The notes beneath the pieces were generated by a model. That model did no database searches and was not told where the DNA came from. It worked only from the letters and a program-made list of their open reading frames with translations. Source: Blattabacterium cuenoti (GTDB taxonomy: Bacteria; Bacteroidota; Bacteroidia; Flavobacteriales; Blattabacteriaceae). From it: DNA of 64,000 nucleotides. Of this stretch, positions 38,263 through 48,486 are shown in pieces. The position numbers and the translations under genes were made by a program. The stretch spans positions 124,001 to 188,000 of the forward strand of contig NZ_CP059211.1 in the NCBI RefSeq assembly GCF_014252115.1. The letters are read 5' to 3'. Within the stretch, counting starts at the first letter, position 1, and the number at the start of each line of letters is the position of its first letter.

Positions 38263-39558
38263 ATGCCTTCAAATGTTATTGTTGGTTTACAATGGGGTGA
38301 CGAGGGAAAAGGGAAAATTACAGACTTACTTGCTAAAAAGTCGGATTATGTGATTCGTTATCAAGGAGGAAATAATTCAGGTCATTCTATTCATATTAAA
38401 AATCGTTATTTTGTTCTTCATTTAATTCCTTCTGGAGTAATTTATCCTGGTGTAAAATGTATCATTGGTCCTGGAGTAGTCGTTGATCCTAAATCTTTGA
38501 TACAAGAAATACAGAATTTAGAATCTATGGGTATTAATACGTCAAAAATTTTTTTAGCAAAAAGAGCACATGTAACTATGCCTTATCATTGTTTACTAGA
38601 TCAATATCAAGAAGAGTTTTTAGGAGATAGGTTAATTGGAACTACACATAAAGGAATTGGTCCTACTTATGTAGATAAAATTTCCCGTACAGGTATTCGT
38701 GTTTTAGATTTACTAGATTTAAAAGTATTCTACAAAAAATTAAAGTATAATATTGATGTTAAAAATAAAATATTTATAAAAATTTTTAAAAAAAAACCCC
38801 TTTCTTTCAAATCTATTTACGAAGAATATATAGAATATGCAAAAATTCTTTATGATCGAATTATAGACGCAGTTTATGAAACTCACCAAGCTTTTCATAA
38901 AAAAAAAAAGATTTTGTTTGAAGGAGCTCAAGCTATGTTATTGGATATAGATTATGGAACATATCCATATGTAACTACTTCTTCTACTTCTACAGGAGGC
39001 GTATGTGTAGGATCTGGTATTCCTCCTAACTTTTTAAAAAATTTTATAGGAATAACAAAAGCATATTGCACTCGTGTAGGGTTTGGACCTTTTCCTACAG
39101 AAATAAAAAATGAAATGAGTGATGTGATACGTCAGAAAGGAAATGAATACGGAGCAACTACAAAACGCCCAAGACGATGTGGATGGTTGGATTTAGTAGC
39201 TCTTAAGTATTCTTGTATGATTAATGGGATCAATTATTTAGTTATTACAAAATTAGATGTTTTAAGTGAGTTTGATATTATTAAAATATGCATAAAATAC
39301 AAATCTGATGATCAAGTTTTACAATATTTTCCGGCGAAAATAAAACAAAATATAAAAGGAATTTACATAGATTTACATGGATGGAAACAAAATATATCTC
39401 ACATACATGAATATATAGATTTACCAAATAATTGTAAAAAATATATTAAATTTATCGAAGATTTTTTAAACTTAGAAATTCTATTAATTTCTGTAGGTTC
39501 TGAAAGAAATCAAAATATTGTTAAAAATAAGTCTTTATTTTTTAAAATTTTTAATTAA
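38263..39558 (+). CDS. purA: adenylosuccinate synthetase
   Basis: GTP-dependent first step from IMP to AMP. It has 431 residues with the P-loop variant GLQWGDEGKGKITDLLA (about 8-24), QGGNNSGHSI, the signature GTTHKGIGPTYVDK, FEGAQAMLLDIDYGTYPYVTTS and TKRPRRCGWLDLVAL. It begins a co-directional run of eleven purine genes that continues to guaA. The 79-nt gap upstream is the likely promoter region. Confidence 0.97.
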   Translation: MPSNVIVGLQWGDEGKGKITDLLAKKSDYVIRYQGGNNSGHSIHIKNRYFVLHLIPSGVIYPGVKCIIGPGVVVDPKSLIQEIQNLESMGINTSKIFLAKRAHVTMPYHCLLDQYQEEFLGDRLIGTTHKGIGPTYVDKISRTGIRVLDLLDLKVFYKKLKYNIDVKNKIFIKIFKKKPLSFKSIYEEYIEYAKILYDRIIDAVYETHQAFHKKKKILFEGAQAMLLDIDYGTYPYVTTSSTSTGGVCVGSGIPPNFLKNFIGITKAYCTRVGFGPFPTEIKNEMSDVIRQKGNEYGATTKRPRRCGWLDLVALKYSCMINGINYLVITKLDVLSEFDIIKICIKYKSDDQVLQYFPAKIKQNIKGIYIDLHGWKQNISHIHEYIDLPNNCKKYIKFIEDFLNLEILLISVGSERNQNIVKNKSLFFKIFN

Positions 39559-39572
39559 AGAAAATATTTCTT

Positions 39573-40988
39573 GTGGAAAGATATAAAAATCCCTTAGTAG
39601 AACGATATGGTAGTAAAGAAATGTTATATAATTTTTCTCCAAAAAAAAAGTTTATTCTTTGGAGAAAGTTATGGTTTTATTTGGCAGAAATTCAAAAAGA
39701 ATTAGGATTAAATATTAGTAATGAACAAATTGATGATTTAAAAAATCATTTATATAACATAGATTGGAATAGGGTATCTTTTTTTGAAAAAAAATTTAGG
39801 CATGATGTTATGGCTCATTTATATGCTTTTGGAGAAAAAGCAATTATAGCTAGACCTATTATTCATTTAGGTGTCACGAGTGCCTTTTTAGGAGATAACA
39901 CGGATATTATTTTAATCAGAGATGGATTAGAAATTTTATTAAAAAAATTGATTAATATCATTTTTCGTCTTAGAAATTTTACTTTGGAATATCACAAGAT
40001 TCCTACTTTAGCTTTTACTCATTATCAACCGGCTCAATTAATTACTGTAGGTAAACGTTCTGCTTTGTGGTTACAAAGTCTACTTCTAGATTTAGAAGAA
40101 TTGGAATTTAGGTTAAGAAATATTCATTTTAGAGGAGTTAAAGGAACTGTAGGTTCAGCAGATAGTTTTAAAAAACTATTTGATGGTAATTTGCAAAAAT
40201 TAAAAGATTTAGAAAGAAAATTATCTGAAAAATTCGGATTTAAAAATGTTTTTTCTATCACAGGGCAAACTTACGATAGAAAAGTTGATGCTCAAATATT
40301 AAATTTTTTATCCAATATATCTCAATCTTCTCATAAATTTAGTAACGATTTACGTTTATTACAAAACCTAAAAGAAATGGAAGAACCTTTTGAAAAAGAA
40401 CAAATTGGATCTAGTGCTATGGCTTATAAACGGAATCCAATACTTAGTGAACGTATGGCATCTTTAGCTAAATATGTTATTTCTCTTTCTAGTAGTTCAG
40501 CTTTCGTTTCAGCTACCCAATGGTTAGAACGGACTTTAGATGATTCTGCAAATAGACGATTAGTTATAGGACAATCATTCTTAGCTGTAGATTCTATTTT
40601 AATGATTTGGAATAATATATTAGAAAATATTGTTGTATATCCTAAGATTATTGATAAACATATAAAAGAAGAACTTCCTTTTTTAATTACTGAATATATT
40701 ATTATAGAATGTGTAAAAAATGGGGCAGATAGACAGGATATTCATGAAAGAATACGGGTTCATTCTATGAAAACAAATGATAAAATTAAATTAGAAGGAA
40801 TGGAAAATGATTTTATTCAACGTATTTTACACGATAAAAAAATACCCATTCATAAAGAACAAATAAGTAAAATTCTAAACTACGAAAATTTAACAGGGTT
40901 TTCTTCAGATCAAACCTTAGAATTTATTGATTCGAAAGTGAATCCTATATTAAATCGTTTTCATCATCTAATTGATTCTAATATATAG
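39573..40988 (+). CDS. purB: adenylosuccinate lyase
   Basis: Fumarate-releasing lyase acting twice: SAICAR to AICAR and adenylosuccinate to AMP. It has 471 residues from GTG 39573 (MERYKNPLVERYGSKEM). Fumarase-superfamily motifs are HDVMAHLYAF, HLGVTSAFLGDNTD, THYQPAQLITVGKR and the signature loop GSSAMAYKRNP. The eukaryotic-like length and sequence are usual for Bacteroidetes. 14 nt after purA. Confidence 0.97.
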   Translation: MERYKNPLVERYGSKEMLYNFSPKKKFILWRKLWFYLAEIQKELGLNISNEQIDDLKNHLYNIDWNRVSFFEKKFRHDVMAHLYAFGEKAIIARPIIHLGVTSAFLGDNTDIILIRDGLEILLKKLINIIFRLRNFTLEYHKIPTLAFTHYQPAQLITVGKRSALWLQSLLLDLEELEFRLRNIHFRGVKGTVGSADSFKKLFDGNLQKLKDLERKLSEKFGFKNVFSITGQTYDRKVDAQILNFLSNISQSSHKFSNDLRLLQNLKEMEEPFEKEQIGSSAMAYKRNPILSERMASLAKYVISLSSSSAFVSATQWLERTLDDSANRRLVIGQSFLAVDSILMIWNNILENIVVYPKIIDKHIKEELPFLITEYIIIECVKNGADRQDIHERIRVHSMKTNDKIKLEGMENDFIQRILHDKKIPIHKEQISKILNYENLTGFSSDQTLEFIDSKVNPILNRFHHLIDSNI

Positions 40989-41019
40989 AACGTGGATAGA
41001 AAAATCCAATAATAAAATT

Positions 41020-44000
41020 ATGAATTTTAGAATTTATATACAAAAAAAAAGACCTTTTGATATTGATTCTAGAAAATTACACAATGAATTAAGAAGTATA
41101 AATATTTCATTGTCCAATGTAGTTGTTTATCATATATATGATATATATAATATTAATGAAAAACTTTTTTTAGAAAGTTTATCAAAAATTTTTGTAGATC
41201 CTGTTACAGATATTTTACACAAAAAAATACAGAATTTTAATGCTTCATATATAAAATTTTTTCCAGATAAATATGATGATCGAGCACATGCAGCTATGCA
41301 ATGTATAAAAGTTATAGATCCTGAATCATCAGCTATGATTTCAGTAAAAACGGGACAATTAATTGAATTAATTGGGGTAAAAAAGAAACAGGATTTTTAT
41401 AAAATTAAAAAATATTACATTCAATCATGCTTGAATACAGAAAAAAAAGAAGATGATAAAGAAATAATAGATAATTTCATTAATTTTTCTGTTGAAAAAA
41501 TTATAGAAATACATAGAAAATGGAATTTTTCTATGAATGTAAATGATTTTCTATTTATACAAAAATATTTCTCTCAAGAAAAAAGAAATCCAACAAAAGC
41601 AGAATTACGTATATTTGATGTTTATTGGTCTGATCATTGTCGTCATGTAACATTTTTTACTACATTAATAAACATATCTTTTTATGGATCATTAAAACAA
41701 ACATATCAAAGTATTTTTAAAAAATATTTAAAAGATAGAGATTATATAGGTAGATCAAAATATCCTATAAATCTTATGGATTTATCTAGTTTACCTTCTA
41801 AAATTCTTTATAAAAAGGGAAAATTAAAAAATTTTGTTTTATCAAATGAACATAATGCATGTATTATTAAGGTAAATGTAGATTTTACAGAAAAAAATAA
41901 AAAAGAAAAATGGTATTTATTATTTAAAAATGAAACTCATAATCATCCTACTGAAATAGCTCCTTTTGTAGGAGCTTCCACTTGTATAGGTGGGGCAATT
42001 CGTGATCCTTTATCAGGTAGAGCATTTGTTTATCAGGGGGTAAGATTGAGTGGTGCTGCTGACCCTATCCATTTAAAGACCCCCCCTATAAAAGGAAAAA
42101 TTCCACAACATAAAATTTGTTTTGAATCAGCTTGTGGTTATAGTTCTTATGGAAATCAAATAGGATTAGCAACAACCCATGTACATGAAATATACCATGA
42201 AGGTTATAGAGCTAAAAGAATGGAAATAGGTATGGTTGTTGGAGCTGTACCCGTTGATTTTATAAAACAGGAAAAACCAAAAAAAGGAGATATTATTTTA
42301 TTAGTTGGGGGGTTAACAAGGAAAGAAGGAATTGGAGGAGCTGTAGATTCTTCTAAAGAAAAAGAAGATAAATCTGATTTAAAAGATAATGTGCAACAAA
42401 AAGGGAATCCAATAATAGAAAGAAAAATTCAAAGATTTTTTAGAAAAAAAAAAGTTGTTTCTTTAATTAAAAAAAGTAATGATTTTGGAGCAGGAGGTGC
42501 TGCTGTTGCTATAGGGGAATTAAGCGACAGTTTAGTACTTTATTTAGATAAAATACCAGTAAAAAATGCAGAAAATAACAATATAAAAGCTGTAGAAATT
42601 GCACTTTCGGAATCTCAAGAACGTATAGCCGTTATATTAGATTATAAAGATGTGAAAAAATTTATTCATTTTTCTCATGAAGAAAATATAATGTCTGTTC
42701 CTATAGGAGAAATCACTGATAACAAACGTATTATTTTTTATTATAAAAAAAAAGAAATTTTTAATGTGAAAAGTTCTTTTTTGAATACAAAAGGATCCCA
42801 TAAAAAAATAACTGTTCGTGTGAATTCTCCTACTTCAGTTTCTCCTTTTAAAAAATCAGAGAAAATTATTTTTAATAAAGAAACATTTTTAAATACTCTT
42901 TCTGAATTAAATATAGCTTCTCAAAAAAGTTTAGTAGAAATGTTTGATAGTACTGTAGGTGGTACTACAGTTTTAATGCCTTTTGGTGGAAAATATCAAA
43001 TGACTCCATCTGAAGGAAGTGTTCAAAAGATTCCTGTTTTAAAGGGGAATACAAATACAGTCAGTTTAGTTTCTTGGGGTTTTCATCCTGAAGTTTCTAC
43101 TTGGAGCCCTTTTCATGGAGGAGCTTATGCTATTGTGGAATGTATTTCTAAAATTATTTCTATGGGTGGAAATTATAAAAATTCCTATTTTAGTTTTCAA
43201 GAATATTATCAAAAACTAGGAAATAATCCAGAAAATTGGGGAAAACCTTTTTCTGCTTTACTAGGAGCTTATCATGCTCAAATGTCATTAGAATTGGCTT
43301 CTATAGGAGGAAAAGATTCTATGTCTGGAACATACAAAAATTTACATGTTCCCCCAACATTTATTGCTTTTTCTGTATCTACAAGTTTATGTTCCAATAT
43401 AATATCTCCTGAATTTAAAAAAGTAGGAAATAAAATTTATTTGTATTATCATAATTCATTAGAAAATGAAATGCCAAATTTTGATTCTATAAAAGAAGCC
43501 TATGAAGAAATTTATAAAGAAATTTGTTCCGGTAAAATTGTTTCTATAAAGACAGTAAAAGATGGAGGTATTTCCGTCGCTATTGCAAAAATGTCTTTTG
43601 GAAATTGTTTAGGTGCAGTGATTAATTATAAAGATCATTTATTGGAAACAAATATAGGTTCCTTAATTATAGAATCATCATCTTCCATTAAAAACAATAA
43701 TTTTATTCCAATAGGAGAAATTACTTCTCATAAAAATTTAAATTTCAATGGAATATCTATTGATATAGATGAATCTATAAAATGTTGGTTGAAAACTTTA
43801 AATCCTATTTTTTCTCCTAATGAAAATAAAAAGAACAATAAAGAAAAAAAGAATATTCAAAAATTTAAAATTAAAAAAGAAAAGGAATATAATTCTATCA
43901 TATGGAAATGTAAACTGAAAAAAAAAGGAAAACCTAGTGTATTTATTCCTATATTTCCCGGTACAAATGGTGAATTTGAATCAATTCGTGCATTTGAAAA

Positions 44001-44721
44001 AGAAGGATCTATAGTAAATACTTTAGTATTCAAAAATCTATATGACAAAAATGTTATGGAATCCATATTTTCTTTTAAAAAGCATATAGAATCCGTGCAA
44101 ATATTTATGCTTTGTGGAGGTTTTAGTGCTGGTGATGAACCAGATGGTTCTGCTAAATTTATAGTATCTATATTACATAATCCATATATTCAAGATGCTA
44201 TTCAACATTTTCTTAATAAGGATGGATTGATTTTAGGAATTTGTAATGGGTTTCAAGGTTTAATAAAATCTGGATTATTACCTTATGGTAAAATTTGTTT
44301 GAGAAATCAGAATTCTCCTACACTGACGTATAATAAAATAGAAAAACATATATCCCAATGTGTTCATATTAAAGTGATATCTGATCACTCTCCATGGTTA
44401 AATGGAATGAAAAATAAAATATATACTCTTCCTATATCTCATAGTGAAGGAAGATTTTATGCAAATAAAGAAACAATAAATATTTTATTAGATAGAAACC
44501 AAATTGCAACACAATATGTGGATTTGGAAGGGGATCCTAGTTTAAATAGATTATATAATCCTAATGGATCTGTTGGAGCTGTAGAAGGATTATTAAGTGA
44601 AAATGGTAAAATTTATGGAAGAATGACTCATCCAGAACGTTATGATCATGGATTATTAAAAAATATACCTAATATTCAAGAACATTCTATTTTTAGAAAT
44701 GCAATACAATATTTCTTGTGA
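41020..44721 (+). CDS. purL: phosphoribosylformylglycinamidine synthase, single-chain form
   Basis: ATP- and glutamine-dependent conversion of FGAR to FGAM. It is the large PurL carrying its own glutaminase, about 1233 residues from ATG 41020 (MNFRIYIQKKRPFD). The open frame starts at 40972 inside purB, but the first 16 residues are not family-like. An N-terminal PurS-like domain is followed by two AIRS-like halves (SDHCRHVTFFT, KNETHNHPTEIAPF, GIGGKDSM-like SIGGKDSMSGTY) and a C-terminal class I glutaminase (GGFSAGDEPDGS, nucleophile Cys in LGICNGFQ, His in PERYDHG). Confidence 0.96.
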   Translation: MNFRIYIQKKRPFDIDSRKLHNELRSINISLSNVVVYHIYDIYNINEKLFLESLSKIFVDPVTDILHKKIQNFNASYIKFFPDKYDDRAHAAMQCIKVIDPESSAMISVKTGQLIELIGVKKKQDFYKIKKYYIQSCLNTEKKEDDKEIIDNFINFSVEKIIEIHRKWNFSMNVNDFLFIQKYFSQEKRNPTKAELRIFDVYWSDHCRHVTFFTTLINISFYGSLKQTYQSIFKKYLKDRDYIGRSKYPINLMDLSSLPSKILYKKGKLKNFVLSNEHNACIIKVNVDFTEKNKKEKWYLLFKNETHNHPTEIAPFVGASTCIGGAIRDPLSGRAFVYQGVRLSGAADPIHLKTPPIKGKIPQHKICFESACGYSSYGNQIGLATTHVHEIYHEGYRAKRMEIGMVVGAVPVDFIKQEKPKKGDIILLVGGLTRKEGIGGAVDSSKEKEDKSDLKDNVQQKGNPIIERKIQRFFRKKKVVSLIKKSNDFGAGGAAVAIGELSDSLVLYLDKIPVKNAENNNIKAVEIALSESQERIAVILDYKDVKKFIHFSHEENIMSVPIGEITDNKRIIFYYKKKEIFNVKSSFLNTKGSHKKITVRVNSPTSVSPFKKSEKIIFNKETFLNTLSELNIASQKSLVEMFDSTVGGTTVLMPFGGKYQMTPSEGSVQKIPVLKGNTNTVSLVSWGFHPEVSTWSPFHGGAYAIVECISKIISMGGNYKNSYFSFQEYYQKLGNNPENWGKPFSALLGAYHAQMSLELASIGGKDSMSGTYKNLHVPPTFIAFSVSTSLCSNIISPEFKKVGNKIYLYYHNSLENEMPNFDSIKEAYEEIYKEICSGKIVSIKTVKDGGISVAIAKMSFGNCLGAVINYKDHLLETNIGSLIIESSSSIKNNNFIPIGEITSHKNLNFNGISIDIDESIKCWLKTLNPIFSPNENKKNNKEKKNIQKFKIKKEKEYNSIIWKCKLKKKGKPSVFIPIFPGTNGEFESIRAFEKEGSIVNTLVFKNLYDKNVMESIFSFKKHIESVQIFMLCGGFSAGDEPDGSAKFIVSILHNPYIQDAIQHFLNKDGLILGICNGFQGLIKSGLLPYGKICLRNQNSPTLTYNKIEKHISQCVHIKVISDHSPWLNGMKNKIYTLPISHSEGRFYANKETINILLDRNQIATQYVDLEGDPSLNRLYNPNGSVGAVEGLLSENGKIYGRMTHPERYDHGLLKNIPNIQEHSIFRNAIQYFL

Positions 44722-44757
44722 ATATAATTAATTATTAAAAATAAATTACAATAATTT

Positions 44758-45246
44758 ATGCAAGTGGCTATATTTCTTGGAAGTGTTTCTGACAAATCAA
44801 TTATGAAAGTAACTGCTGAACTACTTAACCAATTTAATATAAACTATAAATCTTATATAATTTCCGCACATCGATTGCCAGATATTTTATCAAAGACTAT
44901 AAAAGAAATAGAATCTGAAGAAACAGATGTTATTATTGCAGGGGCTGGTTTATCCGCTCACTTACCTGGTGTTATTTCTTCTAAAACAATTATTCCTGTT
45001 ATAGGAATCCCCATTTATTGTAGTAATAATAATAATTCCTTAGGAGGAATAGAGGCTCTTTTTTCCATAGTGCAAATGCCAAAATATGTCCCTGTTGCTA
45101 CAGTAGGAATAAATAACTCTTATAATGCAGCTTTATTGGCTGTTCATATTTTAGCTATAAAATATCAAAATATAAGAAAGTTATTGATAAAATTCAGAGA
45201 AAAAGAAAAGGAAAAACTGATAAATAAAATTAAGATAGATTTATGA
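44758..45246 (+). CDS. purE: 5-(carboxyamino)imidazole ribonucleotide mutase
   Basis: Moves the carboxylate from N5-CAIR to CAIR. It has 162 residues with FLGSVSDKSIM, the SAHRLPD motif, GAGLSAHLPGVISSKT and SIVQMPKYVPVAT, in line with class I PurE. Class I enzymes normally depend on PurK to make N5-CAIR; no purK is found in this cluster. A Lys-rich C-terminus follows the conserved domain. The ATGA junction overlaps purC by 4 nt. Confidence 0.95.
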   Translation: MQVAIFLGSVSDKSIMKVTAELLNQFNINYKSYIISAHRLPDILSKTIKEIESEETDVIIAGAGLSAHLPGVISSKTIIPVIGIPIYCSNNNNSLGGIEALFSIVQMPKYVPVATVGINNSYNAALLAVHILAIKYQNIRKLLIKFREKEKEKLINKIKIDL

Positions 45247-45977
45247 TCGTAAATTATATAATTAAAAAAGATCTTTTATTTGAAGGAAAAACAAAAAAAA
45301 TATATGCTACTAAAAATCCATTTGAAGTCTTAATTCATCACAAAGATTATTTAACCGCTTTAGATGGTCTAAGAAAAAACTTTTTACAGGATAAAGGAAT
45401 TTTAAATAATGAAATAACTACACTGATTTTTAAATTTCTAAATTCTTGTGGAATAAAAACTCATTTTATACGAAAAATAAACAACAGGGAACAATTATGT
45501 TATAAAGTAGATATGATACCTTTAGAATTTGTTGTCCGTAATGTTGTTGCAGGGAGTATGTCTAAACGTTTAGGAATTAAAGAAGGGGTTCATCTTTCTA
45601 ATCCTATTTTTGAAATTTTTTATAAAAATGATAAATTGAAAGATCCATTAATTAATGATCATCATGCCGTATTCTTAAAAGCTCTTTCCTATGAAGAATT
45701 AAATTCCATTTATAGCATAATATCGAAAATAAACTATATTATTAAGAAATATTTTTTAAATAAAAATATTATATTGGTTGATTTTAAAGTAGAATTTGGT
45801 AAGAATCATAAAAACGAGATTCTTCTTTCAGATGAAATCAGTCCGGATACTTGTCGTTTTTGGGATAAAAAAACGATGAAAAAATTAGATAAAGATTTAT
45901 TTAGAATGGAATTAAATGAAAAAAAAGAAGTATTTGATATTTACATAGAGATATTAAAAAGGTTAAATGTAAGTTAA
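45243..45977 (+). CDS. purC: phosphoribosylaminoimidazole-succinocarboxamide synthase
   Basis: SAICAR synthetase, joining aspartate to CAIR. It has 244 residues with LFEGKTKKIYAT (ATP-binding strand), PLEFVVRNVVAGSMSKRLG, ILVDFKVEFGKN and ILLSDEISPDTCRFWD (metal site). Translation is coupled to purE through the 4-nt overlap. 14 nt before purF. Confidence 0.97.
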   Translation: MIVNYIIKKDLLFEGKTKKIYATKNPFEVLIHHKDYLTALDGLRKNFLQDKGILNNEITTLIFKFLNSCGIKTHFIRKINNREQLCYKVDMIPLEFVVRNVVAGSMSKRLGIKEGVHLSNPIFEIFYKNDKLKDPLINDHHAVFLKALSYEELNSIYSIISKINYIIKKYFLNKNIILVDFKVEFGKNHKNEILLSDEISPDTCRFWDKKTMKKLDKDLFRMELNEKKEVFDIYIEILKRLNVS

Positions 45978-45991
45978 CCATTAAAATTGAA

Positions 45992-47479
45992 ATGATGGGA
46001 CAAAGATATTCTTTTTCCAAAAAGAAAATATCTCAATTATTCCCTTTTATTCTGAAAAATAATTATTCTGATAAATTTCATGATGAATGTGGTGTTTTTG
46101 GGATTTATTCACCTTTTAAAATAGATACCTTTTCTTTAATTCAGTTTGGTTTATTTGCATTACAACATAGAGGGCAAGAGGCTTGTGGTTTTTCTGTTTT
46201 ACGAGATGGATTTATTTTATCACATAAAAATGAAGGATTTGTTTTAGATTTTTTTAAAAAAATTTCTAATTCTGAATGTTATCATGGAAATGCTGCAATT
46301 GGACATACTCGTTATTCTACAGAAGGAGGACAAAGTAAAAAAAATATTCAACCTTTTTTTGGAGAAGATTCCTATGGAAGGAGTACTATATCTATAGTAC
46401 ACAATGGAAATTTAGTCAATGCTCAATATATTCGTAAAGAATTGGAACATCAAGGAATAAATTTTATATCCGAACATTCGGATTCTGAAGTTATTTTACG
46501 TTTAATACAAAAATATTTACCAGAATATGAGAATAATCTGGAGAAAGCTATTCAAAAAACCACTGTTGACATTAAAGGAGCTTATTCTGTAATCGTTCTT
46601 ATGAAGAATAAAATGGCTGCATTTAGAGATCCAAATGGAATACGTCCTTTATGTTATGGAATGTTGGATGATAAAACTTATATATTTAGTTCTGAAACTT
46701 GTGGAATTGATTCTGTGGGAGGTTTTTACGTAAGAGATTTATTACCAGGAGAAATTATAATTGTGGATCAAAAATCAATTCAATTTTCTAAACTTAGAAA
46801 AATAAAAAATAGAAATGTAAAAAAAAGAATATGTTCTTTTGAATATATTTATTTTTCTCGTCCTGATTCTTTAATTGAAAATGTAAATGTTTATGAAGTT
46901 CGTGAAAAAAGTGGAGAAAAACTCTATGAACAACATCCAGTAGAAGCTGATGTGGTTATCGGTGTTCCGGATTCTGGAGTTCCAGCTTCTATTGGGTATT
47001 CCAAAGCCTCTGGAATCCCTTTCAAACCAATTTTAGTAAAAAATAAATATATTGGTAGATCTTTTATACTCCCTAAAAAAGAAATGCGTGAAAAAATGGT
47101 AAACTTGAAATTAAATCCTATTTTAGATGAAATAAAAGGAAAACGAATTGTTATTATTGATGATTCTATAGTTCGTGGTACGACCAGTCGTAGATTGGTT
47201 TACATATTAAGAAAAGCAGGAGCTAAAGAAATTCACTTTAGAAGTGCTTCTCCTCCTATTATAGGACCATGTTATTTAGGAGTAGACACTCCAACTAGAA
47301 AAGATCTTATATCATACAATCATATCGATAAAAAAAGTATCGAAAAAATTCTAAATGTGGACAGTTTAGAATTTTTAAGCATGGATAATCTTATAGACAT
47401 TCTTGGAAGTATTCATTATTGTTTTGGTTGTTTTACCGGAAATTATCCAGTTCAAAAAACTGAAAACAATATAACATAA
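45992..47479 (+). CDS. purF: amidophosphoribosyltransferase
   Basis: Committed step of purine synthesis, PRPP plus glutamine to phosphoribosylamine. It has 495 residues. The glutaminase nucleophile Cys is at 33 in DECGVFGIYS; the preceding 32 residues would be a propeptide if the enzyme matures like Bacillus PurF, which is inference. Glutaminase motifs are GHTRYSTEGG and VHNGNLVNA. The PRPP loop is VIIDDSIVRGTTSRRLV. A CxxC-like cysteine pair (IHYCFGCFTG) near the C-terminus suggests the Fe-S-associated class. Confidence 0.96.
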   Translation: MMGQRYSFSKKKISQLFPFILKNNYSDKFHDECGVFGIYSPFKIDTFSLIQFGLFALQHRGQEACGFSVLRDGFILSHKNEGFVLDFFKKISNSECYHGNAAIGHTRYSTEGGQSKKNIQPFFGEDSYGRSTISIVHNGNLVNAQYIRKELEHQGINFISEHSDSEVILRLIQKYLPEYENNLEKAIQKTTVDIKGAYSVIVLMKNKMAAFRDPNGIRPLCYGMLDDKTYIFSSETCGIDSVGGFYVRDLLPGEIIIVDQKSIQFSKLRKIKNRNVKKRICSFEYIYFSRPDSLIENVNVYEVREKSGEKLYEQHPVEADVVIGVPDSGVPASIGYSKASGIPFKPILVKNKYIGRSFILPKKEMREKMVNLKLNPILDEIKGKRIVIIDDSIVRGTTSRRLVYILRKAGAKEIHFRSASPPIIGPCYLGVDTPTRKDLISYNHIDKKSIEKILNVDSLEFLSMDNLIDILGSIHYCFGCFTGNYPVQKTENNIT

Positions 47480-47495
47480 AATAAATCATAAAAAA

Positions 47496-48476
47496 GTGAA
47501 AAAAAGTATGACCATATGTAATCTTAGTAAGATTTTAGAAAAAACCTATAACAATAGGGTAATGAGTACGTTAAATAATTTTTCTAGTTTTTATAAAATG
47601 TATGAATGTGGATATAAAGAACCTATTTTAGTTTCTGGAGTAGATGGAGTGGGGACTAAATTACGTCTGGCTATAGATTTCAAAAAATATGGTGTAATTG
47701 GAGAAGATTGTTTTGCAATGTGTGTAAATGATGTTTTATGTCATGGAGCAATTCCTTTATTTTTTTTAGATTATTTAGCTTGTGGAAAACTAGATACTGC
47801 TATCATAGAAAAAATTATACAAGGTATAGCTATTTCTTGTAAAAAAACAAATACTTGTCTGATTGGAGGTGAAACTGCAGAAATGCCTGGAATTTATCAA
47901 GAAAATGATTATGATATAGCTGGATTTTGTGTAGGTATTGTAGAAAAAAATCATCTTGTAGATGGTAAAAAATTAATTCGCGAAGGAGATATTTTGATAG
48001 GCCTTCCTTCATCAGGTGTGCATAGCAATGGTTTTTCTGTAATTAGGAACATTTTTTCTTCAGAAGATTTTTTGAAATTTTTTCAAAAAAAACCGTTTTA
48101 TGAAACGCTTTTAATTCCAACCAGAATTTATCATTTTCCTATTTATACTTTATTAAAAACATTTGTAATACACGGATTAGCTCATATTACTGGAGGAGGT
48201 ATATTAGATAATTTATCTAGAATTATTCCAGAAAATCTATCAGCCGTAATAGAAAAAGAAAAAATACCTATTCATCCTGTTTTTAATTATATTAGAGAAA
48301 GGGGAAATCTATCAGAACAAAAAATGTGGAATACTTTTAATATGGGAGTAGGAATGATTATCGTAGTTTCTTTTAAAGAAAGAGATTCTATTTTGGAAAA
48401 ACTTTATTTTTTGGGAGAAAAACCTTTTGTATTAGGTAATATTGTGAAAGAAAATAAAAAAGTATTTTTGAAATAA
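47496..48476 (+). CDS. purM: phosphoribosylformylglycinamidine cyclo-ligase
   Basis: AIR synthetase. It has 326 residues from GTG 47496 (an ATG at 47508 is also possible). Motifs are SGVDGVGTKLRLAID, MCVNDVLCHGAIPLFFLDYLACGK, GGETAEMPGIY, SSGVHSNGFSVIR, HITGGG and NMGVGMIIVV. Compared with E. coli PurM it lacks the N-terminal AGVDI-type segment of about 18-20 residues; an in-frame stop at 47472-47474 and the absence of ATG between prevents a longer start. Possibly shortened but otherwise intact. Confidence 0.95.
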   Translation: MKKSMTICNLSKILEKTYNNRVMSTLNNFSSFYKMYECGYKEPILVSGVDGVGTKLRLAIDFKKYGVIGEDCFAMCVNDVLCHGAIPLFFLDYLACGKLDTAIIEKIIQGIAISCKKTNTCLIGGETAEMPGIYQENDYDIAGFCVGIVEKNHLVDGKKLIREGDILIGLPSSGVHSNGFSVIRNIFSSEDFLKFFQKKPFYETLLIPTRIYHFPIYTLLKTFVIHGLAHITGGGILDNLSRIIPENLSAVIEKEKIPIHPVFNYIRERGNLSEQKMWNTFNMGVGMIIVVSFKERDSILEKLYFLGEKPFVLGNIVKENKKVFLK

Positions 48477-48486
48477 AAATATTTCC

